Below, piece after piece: positions 56,703 to 64,000 of a DNA stretch of 64,000 nt. Positions within the stretch are counted from its first letter, which is position 1. Every line of letters starts with the position of its first letter. The notes under the pieces are model-generated. The model was not told where the DNA came from. It saw only the letters and a list, made by a program, of their open reading frames with translations, and did no database searches. Source of the stretch: Owenia fusiformis (Eukaryota; Annelida; Polychaeta; Sabellida; Oweniidae); contig CAIIXF020000001.1 in the NCBI GenBank assembly GCA_903813345.2, positions 33,810,866 to 33,874,865 of the forward strand, read 5' to 3'. Position numbers and translations under genes: made by a program.

Positions 56703-57447
56703 TCCGTCCGTCCGCACGTACGTCCATCCGTTCATCTGTCCGGGCAATAACTCAAATGCCGTTGGCCCGATTTTGTTCATATTTTGTACACATATACCTT
56801 ATGGGGGTAGAAGTTCTGCTCCACTCATGTAAAAATGGCGGCCATTTTAGTGCTGATTTTACAGTAATTTAGGTACAATATGTAAAACTGTAATAGCATA
56901 GTTTTAAATGTAAAAAAATTATATAGGACATTAATAAAGCTAGAAATGTACGTATTAAAGAAGCACATGGCAGCCATCTTGAAAAATGCCGGCCTTTACT
57001 CGCTATTTATATGCTTTAACTCAAAAAGAGGGAGAGCGATTTTGTTCATATTTGGTATGTGAATACTATAAGCATGGCACACTGTCTAATAACACTTTTG
57101 GTAGAAAACGGCCATTTTGAAAAATAGCCGTCATTTAAACGTATTTTACTTTAACTCGAAAAGTAGTGGAGCGATTTTGTTCATATTTGGTATATGAATA
57201 CTATAAGCATGGCACACTGTCTGAGGACACTTTGGTAGAAGGCGGCCATTTTGAAAAATGGCCGCCTTTTTAACGTATTTTACTATAACTCGAAAAGTAC
57301 TGAAGCGATTTTGTTAATATTTGGTATGTGAAAACTATAAGCATGGCACACTGTCTAATGACACTTTTGGTATATACTTTGTTTGTAAAAATGCCAGCCA
57401 TGGCTGTTCGATGGGATTTGCTACGCTTTGGCGTTGCTGTTGTCTAG
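56703..57447 (+). mobile_element. HINE-like element, family A copy 5, 5'-truncated
   Basis: Begins within the CCGT microsatellite (56705). Core units with GTTCATATTTGGTATGTGAA follow. Inner inverted repeat GTTCGATGGGAT (57406-57417), hairpin GCTACGC, TTTG, GCGTTGC, end CTAG (57444-57447) before T. Confidence 0.8.
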
Positions 57448-57815
57448 TTAATTGGAAACATAACAGTATAATCTTTGGATTTACAAATTTGTATGGGATT
57501 TCATAAGTGTAAATGTTGCTTTTGAAGTATTTTTCTATAGCCATTGTGTAGGAAAAAATGTATAATCTTTTAATTTGAAGTATGACCTGAATCGATTGCA
57601 AACTTTATATTTGCACATCTGATGTGATATACCATTTGTGTCATATTGTGAAATTATTTAATTTGCAATCGATTCAGGTCATAGTGTATTTTAGGTATTT
57701 TTGGGTTATATATATTTTACAAGTGGATCCAAGAGACCAAGTGGGCAAGTCCATTATTTTGCAGGGGTGGCAGGATATACATGTATCAATTTTCACATAT
57801 TCACATTGTCCTATT
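57448..57815. repeat. Spacer with a 21-bp perfect inverted repeat
   Basis: ATGACCTGAATCGATTGCAA (57582) faces TTGCAATCGATTCAGGTCAT (57663), with one more matching base each and about 59 bases between. No gene. Confidence 0.75.
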
Positions 57816-58743
57816 CATACCTGCCAACCTAAGACCAAAAATTTGCGGTAGTTATTTTTTAATTGTGGTATTTTTGTGGTAGATTTTTTTAAAATGCAGT
57901 AGTTTTTGCAGTATTTTTTGACAAAAATGCGGTAGTTTACGGTAGATTTTGAAAAAAATCGGTAGTTTTTGCGGTAGATTTTTGAAAAAACTACTTTTTT
58001 GGAAGTTTTTGAAAATGTGGTTGTTTTACGGTAGATTTTGCAAAATGTGGTAGTTTTACGGTAGATTTTTGAAAAACAGTAGTTTTGCGGAAGAGTTTGT
58101 AAAATGCGGTAGTTTTACTGTAGATTAAAAAAATGCAGTAGTTTTTGCGGGACATTTTGAATAAATACGGTAGTTTTTGCGGTAGTTTTTGTCACACTTC
58201 AATGAATAAATAATAAAATATGTTTTTCTAACACAGCATTCTGTTTATGAACTCTTTCATAAACAGACTAACAATTTGAACACTTCAGTGATTTTATAGC
58301 TACATTAGAACATGTCGTAGTTGAACACTGTGTATTTGCATCACGATACTCCCCAGTGTGTTGACTGATTACACGCCAGCTTACTTAGTTTCTTACTAAG
58401 CACACAATAACCACTGTCACAGACCTGCCGAGACCCTATTTATTTTCGGGTTGGTAATGGAATATTACAAGGGCAATGCGGGAAGACTTCAATTTTTCAG
58501 AATTTCCAAATAATAATGTTTGACTTATACTTTAAGTAGGCTATAAGTCGGGTTTATGATTGACAACAGTATCCACCCCTCAAGGCATATATCATGTGCA
58601 ACGAACCGGTTGGCTAATTCTTATGTTATTGTAACACGTAACCATTGCTTGATTCATTTTAAGGTGCGCTTTGCGATAGCAACATCCCAAAGTCACCTTG
58701 TTAAACAAGTTATTACTTTATTTGAGAAACATACTTACAAACA

Positions 58744-59150
58744 TGCCTAAAACAAGACAAAGAAAATCATATACGAAAAAGGAAGATCCAAAACAAAAAC
58801 CTTCAAAGGATAAAGGGACTCTTAATCAGTTGAGGGAATAACTTCAGAAACATGGCATTAATGCGCCAGAGACTTTCCAAAGACAAGCTCTCATACAACT
58901 GCTTAAGAGTAATGCAGATGTGAACTGAAGGAGTCGCACTTCCTCGCCAAAATATTAACGGGGAGTCTCTCGCAGATGACCAACAAAGCTGTATAGAGGA
59001 TATTCTCGATAATACAAGGTTGCCCACAGAAAAGCAAAGACACAACACATCCTTTCGTAGTCGTGGCGTACCCATGGAAAGCATACCAGTGGTAGACGTC
59101 TTAGCAGCCAGCACGAGAAGGAATATACTCGAGATGAAAGCAGGCTAAAG
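58744..59150 (+). pseudogene. DIRS-like Gag N-terminal remnant
   Basis: Starts MPKTRQRKSYTKKEDPKQKP, then a SAP-like stretch LNQLRE, stop, LQKHGINAPETFQRQALIQL. After shifts it gives SLADDQQSCIEDILDNT and IPVVDVLAASTRRNILEMKA. The opening MPK-x-RQ resembles the Gag at 33928. Two or more stops or frameshifts. The minus-strand frame over the same bases is a shadow. Confidence 0.55.
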
Positions 59151-60539
59151 AAACACTGTTTGAGGCCATATTTATTCTAACCATGACACCAATGTCACCA
59201 CGTGAGATATGATGACAGGCCCTCCAGCAAAGAAATAACTTTAAACTCGGGTAATGTTATTCTAGCATGTCGACAATCTTTACGCACTATCGTGAACTTG
59301 GTCTAAATACGCCATACTCAATGTTATATTTTACTATAATTATGATCTAAAGTGTAGATATTCATGGATTTTCAGAATTTGCATTTGGTCCCCGTATGAG
59401 TCTATGTGAATAGTACGTGCATCTATTATAAATAAATAATTGTGAAGAACATGATCGAGATCCGATACTTATAATTATGTACTCATATTCAGATACACAC
59501 AACCATCAGCTTATATGGGCCGGAGTCTTTCAGTCACATAGCATCAATTTGAATATCCTTTGTAACATTCGTTCAACTTCACTTCTTAAAAGAGACTTTC
59601 TTTAGTTTATAATGAACCAAATGAACGATATGCCGTTTTGATTACATTAACGGGACAACAAGGTCTATGAAGAGAGATTTTTCTTTACTTTTTGAGCTAG
59701 CAGGGCAACGAACGTTTGGCTTAACATCTTCTTCGAGATACCTTTTTTCTTAAATTAATGGTTCAGCTGTCATTTTCAGCATTAGGGAGTATAACTTCAG
59801 TTCAGGGCTTCTATAAAAGAAGTCCTACCTATAGATTTAAACACCTTCCACGTTTCAAGAGGGAAATCAGCTGAAATAATGTTCATCCAGGGTTTTCTTC
59901 GGGATGATGAAAGTATATGTTAGTCTTCATAAAATATCCAAACTTGAATAGCTTTCGATACTGGTCCATGATCGTTCAGCATTAATTCTTGTACTTTTAA
60001 GTTTTTATCGTATTTATAATAATTGGCTTCTTCATGGAACGTATATAAACAGCTCTTGCGATCGACAATTCACATTTTTATACTCTCTAACTTACGATTT
60101 TCAGAGGTTGTTTGTAAGATTTGTATACTGCTTGGTGATTTATGTTACAGAATTCCTCAAGACAATCCTCGGAAGTCTATCGGAGAGCGGCCAGCGTAAT
60201 AGTCATCTACGTAATCCAATCACAACATTGGACATTTCAATTATATTAAATCCCCACATGCTTCTCTTCATTGGACTTACTCAGTGCGCATGGGGTCTGA
60301 GTTGACCCCCCTATTTTTCTGTAATACACTTCTACAGTTTTTAACAGGGTTGGGTCACCGGATTAGAAGCATTTGCGCAATGGCACCTTTGTACAAGAAC
60401 AGTTAAAAGGATTCGACCCTACTATTAACTGTGCCCCTCTGGCGTTTCGATGAAAGCCCATACCTTGGATTTATCCGTTGCTCAACACAAAGCAGGCAGA
60501 TTAAAGTTTATTAGTGGCTACAAAAGCAGCATAAACAAC
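59151..60539. other. Non-coding interior of the TIR-bounded block
   Basis: No reverse transcriptase motif was found where a DIRS-like element would carry it. Nothing else recognised. Confidence 0.4.
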
Positions 60540-61920
60540 TAGTGGACACCCTAAGAAAGGACCCATATGCAACCATCATCGTGAAAACAGCGTATACCCT
60601 CGCCTTCCTCCGAGTTTCACTAGTACTACTCAAACAGACTATAAGGGCACACGTTTTACTAACAATCTCAAATACATTTAGCTTTAATAAGCATTGACCA
60701 TCATTATTATAATGGGCATTTTTTCCAAGTATTCAAGCTGCTACCGCACGAATAGGGGACCATCTCATTCAAAACTCGGAGTTCAGAGGTCTAGCGCCAG
60801 ACATAGCGAAATAACCAACATCGGTTAGAAATAGTCTGACGTTATCACAGAGGGTTAATGATCTTTTGGAGAGTAGAAAAGAGAAGTTCCATCAACTAGT
60901 TCCCTGGGCCAAGGAGGAGCCACTGCCTTGCCCGGATCCCTTGGCAGTAATCTGGCAGTAAATTCTGTTCTGGATCTATTGTAAGATTGTTCTATTAACA
61001 GCAGTACAAAAACATTGTATCAGTAAGGATTTAATTCGTATACCGATTTCCTACAATCTCACAGTGTAGGTTGGCCAAAACTCGACACACCGCCAATCTC
61101 CGAGGAAATTATGCTTCGATTAGTGTCGCACTTACATATAAAGGGGCTAAAACATTCGACCATAAGACTTTATTTATCTTGAATAAAGTATTTCTACATG
61201 AAATCGGGTATCGCCAATCCATTCCATACATCAGAGGTTTTACTTCTTCCGCACCTGTAGTCAATCTCGAACTCAAGAAGTTCCAGACCCATTGGCCGTA
61301 CTCTGGAGCTGCATCGCCATTTGCGCCATCTATTATCAAGTGCGATTGGTGACAGAACAAAGGCAGCGTACGTCAGTGGCTTCAATGCCTTTAAATGGTA
61401 TGGCTAACAACAACGTCCTACTCTCGATAAACATTCTACCTGAAATCAACGAGGAAACCCTGCTATACTTCGTATGTCACTATAATCTCAATTTAGGACT
61501 AACATTTTGCGACTATCAAACTGTACTTGTCTGGGGGACATAAATTGGGAAAATCAAAGCGGTCATTAACGTGCCAGAATCAAAAACGGACATGTTTAGA
61601 AGAGGTGTTTTACCAGACGCTTCATTCTTCCTGTCTCAGAACGGCGAAGCACTTTCGAGAACGGTTTTCATAGCAAAGATGAGACACGATATAGCCTCAA
61701 CGGGACGCGACCCTAAGCTCATTTCGAATAGGTGCCTCTACTCAATCGTCAAAGGGGCGCCTAGAAGATCACTGGAAAGGAGACCCCTACAGACGCTACA
61801 TTAGGACATTTACATTCCGTAGACAACTTAACGGAACAGTGCGTGGGAATAACAGGTTTATAAACTCGATTACATTTTTGCATGATTCTCATTTTAAGTA
61901 GATGCGAAGATACATTCTGC
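60540..61920 (+). pseudogene. Tyrosine recombinase of a DIRS/Ngaro-like element, scrambled
   Basis: Three pieces. (1) 60543-60640: LRKDPYATIIVKTAYTLAF then LRVS, the core segment that normally reads LAF-x-GFLR-x-SE. (2) 61350-61540: AYVSGFNAFKW, then INEETLLYFVCHYNLNLGL, the N-terminal binding part. (3) 61571-61915: SKTDMFRRGVLPD, FLSQNGEALSRTVFIAKMRH, then after a one-base shift DHWKGDPYRRYIRTF with the catalytic tyrosine. Piece 1 should stand between 2 and 3 but lies upstream. The HSFR box is degraded to NRCLYS. Not functional. Confidence 0.65.
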
Positions 61921-62935
61921 ACATACCTTGGAAGAGTATGTTCTTTGAACAACCTTTGTGAATCAGATTGTCATATCATTGTGCATCAATGCGTAAGGTT
62001 TCGTGCTTGTTACACTCTCATGTTTTGGAAATTAAAATAGATAATGTAAATACGTAACCACAATACCACAGATGGTATCATTTTCTTCTTTTAAAATCAT
62101 GTATTTAAATTGTGTATCGAAGCGAGTGGAAAGCTTCGAAACTTGATGTAATTTCCACATATCTGCTTTATTTCATGTAAGGGGATAATTATGTGCTTCA
62201 ACGTAGGTATTCGTCTTTCTCTTTATTGGGGTTCCCATAGGCGATCCTCTATCACCAAGTTGTTACCGTCACGCCTATGGTTTGGCCATTTATCTTAAGA
62301 GATAGGCCTATTGGCCGATATTTAGGTTTAGATCAGTACAAGACATGTTTGTTTGCCGATTGTGCATCTTGTGATTATCATCATTTCACTATTCAAAGAT
62401 GTACATGGGTTCCAACAATGCATTGGTGCGTTCCCAATATTCAGGGATCACAGCGCAGCTCTGCCAACGATGCAGCTCACGTTTGCCTTTGGCTTCGGCT
62501 GCCAACGATGCAGCCCACGTTTGCTGCCAACGATGTAGCTTTCGTGTGCCTTCGGCTTCCGTTCAATGTGTTATTGGAGGTAGACTTGCATACTTGTACT
62601 CCCCGACCACAAGTACACATATGCAGTTGGTCGCTTCAATTCTCCAATCTGGCTTGTACCCAAGACTTCGTCCATCATATCAAGCGACACGTCGCGGGAT
62701 CACACAAGCTCTCAATCAAGTAATCCAATCAACCAAAAATTCAATCAATCAATCAATCAATCAATCAAAAGAACATATATGAATTTGAAATCAAGATAGA
62801 TAGCTTGGTGAGGTGGATCGCCCTAACTACTGTTTATTATTAATGTATAATCACATGACTTTCTTTCAGGGAACCCCAAGCCAAACTTGAGTAAATAAAT
62901 GTAATATAATTTAATTCCTGTGTTGTTGTGAATCA
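61921..62935. repeat. Non-coding with short tandem GCCAACGATGCAGC and (TCAA)n
   Basis: GCCAACGATG starts at 62463, 62501 and 62526, and (TCAA)n lies at 62741-62768. Open frames at 62277-62782 run through these repeats and are not taken as genes. Confidence 0.6.
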
Positions 62936-63219
62936 TAAACGGTAGATTTTACGGTAGTTTGAACAAAAATACTGTTAATTTCAGCAGAAATAAGGTAGAT
63001 TTCCAAATACTTACGGTATATTTTACGGCCGTTCTTATAGAAAAAAATCGAATTATAATAATGTATTTCACGGTAGATTTCGGTAAAAATACGGTAGATT
63101 TTTTACGGATGTTTTACGGGAAAAAATGTTAAATTTTTTACGTTAGTTTGTCATTTTTACGGAAAAACGAAAAATTTACGGTAGATTCCCTTAAAAATAC
63201 GGTAAGGATGGCAGGTATG

Positions 63220-63659
63220 TGATTGGAGGCAGTTTTGATCAATTTTGCAAAGGGTTACTTAATTCTCATCCGTCTCAACAAAACAGGAATATCCCAGAAT
63301 TCGATACAGTCATACTTCTCTTATGTAAACTATATCATTGATTGGCCAAGGGTTCATCTATAATCCTGGGAAATGACCTCTTCTGGAAGTAAAGCGTGGG
63401 AACATCGGATATGACCAGTTCCCATGCCAGTGTGTCACCTGTCATTTCCCTTGAATGATGTACACTTTCCTCCAAAAGATTGGAAACAATTGTAGAACAG
63501 TAAAACCTGTATATTTGAACACTTGGCTAATCCGAACACTTGGCTAATCCGAACACTTCCTAATTTGAACATTTTTTGGTCCCTTTTTTCTCCGTATTCC
63601 ATGTTCTTACAAAACACATCTAAATCGTTTGAAAAAACACGTCCCGAGTAATTTCCATT
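63220..63659. other. Spacer
   Basis: No gene or repeat recognised apart from a direct duplication CACTTGGCTAATCCGAA (63519 and 63538). Confidence 0.4.
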
Positions 63660-63669
63660 GTTAAGACTT

Positions 63670-64000
63670 GAGCACAGTGAATAACTCAAATTTTGGATGG
63701 ATTTGGTTCAAATTTTATATGCTGTTGCCTGGGTACAAAGGAGCCTTGCCCAAGAAGACATTTTCAAGATGGCCACCATATTACAAAATGGCGGCCATTT
63801 TTTGTATAAAACGTTATTTGTGATAACTCAAATCAAAAAAATACTGGTAGACGGATTTTATTCAAACTTTATTAGCTTATGCCTTATGGGTGTAGGATCT
63901 CTGCTCGAGAAAGACATTTTCAAGATGGCCACCATATTTCAAAATGGTGGCCATCTTTGATAACTCAAATACCATTTAATGGATATTTGGTTCAGATTTT
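63670..64000 (+). mobile_element. HINE-like core, cut by the window end
   Basis: Two units of about 145 bp with AAGACATTTTCAAGATGGCC (63756, 63911), ACCATATTACAAAATGGCGG and GATAACTCAAAT, as in family A cores. No end structure in the window. Confidence 0.65.

Larger units (their letters stand above)
57816..63219. mobile_element. TIR-bounded 5.4 kb block with GGTAG subterminal repeats
   Basis: CATACCTGCCAACCT (57816) faces AGGATGGCAGGTATG (ending 63219), a match with one mismatch. Next to each end are many GGTAGTTTT/GGTAGATTTT units (57845-58190 and 62940-63210), in the same orientation at both ends. No target duplication was found. Inside are remnants of a DIRS-like element (58744-61920), so either a DIRS-like element landed in a TIR transposon, or the block moved with recombinase-type cargo. 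Confidence 0.55.

Noticed and set aside
58803-59114. 103-codon minus-strand frame
   Set aside because: Shadow of the Gag-like remnant, which has recognisable text on the plus strand.
61109-61385. Minus-strand frames of 63-83 codons
   Set aside because: Shadows of the tyrosine recombinase remnant on the plus strand.
62277-62782. Overlapping frames of 61-148 codons
   Set aside because: Run through a short tandem repeat and a (TCAA)n tract in different frames.

Overview
This window looks like a piece of an animal nuclear genome, most likely a mollusc and probably a bivalve. The only confident host coding sequence is the last exon of a cAMP-specific phosphodiesterase of the PDE4 family (23111-23422, + strand), preceded by an intron-type acceptor. 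The mollusc call is an inference from the repeat landscape: AT-rich DNA full of short elements that combine a terminal stem-loop, a (CCGT)n microsatellite, a tandem core and a 3' hairpin. This is the Helitron-like HINE/pearl/DINE-1 architecture known from bivalves and flies. I see no bacterial gene organisation, rRNA or intact tRNA.

Layout. 242-4076: a 3.8 kb element with an 8-bp duplication (hAT-like), holding two foldbacks, a 162-bp-core HINE and a small MITE. 5170-9022: a CACTA-like element (3-bp duplication AAT, TIR of at least 66 bp, subterminal repeats) holding a HINE, which in turn holds a Harbinger-like MITE. 9034-13590: purine/pyrimidine-asymmetric satellite on both sides of a 340-bp-core HINE. 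14190-21626: two decayed LINEs in opposite orientation, hit by a TIR element, two HINEs and a hAT MITE. 21627-28000: HINE copies, the PDE4 last exon, and a mariner interrupted by a second 162-bp HINE.

28309-32095 is an element with TIRs of about 330 bp and the wreck of a large protein gene. 32267-35435 is a DIRS/Ngaro-type module: SGNH hydrolase, an array of hairpins, Gag with a CCCH finger, and a broken reverse transcriptase. 37.35-43.84 kb is a giant inverted repeat with 365-bp satellites in both arms. 44-57.4 kb is mostly non-coding, with tandem repeats, tRNA-like boxes and three more HINE or HINE-like blocks. 57816-63219 is a 5.4 kb TIR-bounded block with GGTAG subterminal repeats and remnants of a second DIRS-like element (Gag-like, tyrosine recombinase). 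The window ends inside another HINE core.

The sequences barely act together as genes. The window is a record of nested insertions whose order can often be read from target-site duplications and reconstructable empty sites. The strongest candidates for something undescribed are the hairpin array with changing, self-complementary stems at 33160-33772, the giant inverted repeat, and the shared architecture and end-hairpin co-variation of at least four HINE-like families. All calls are by eye; family assignments rest on remembered motifs, not on searches.
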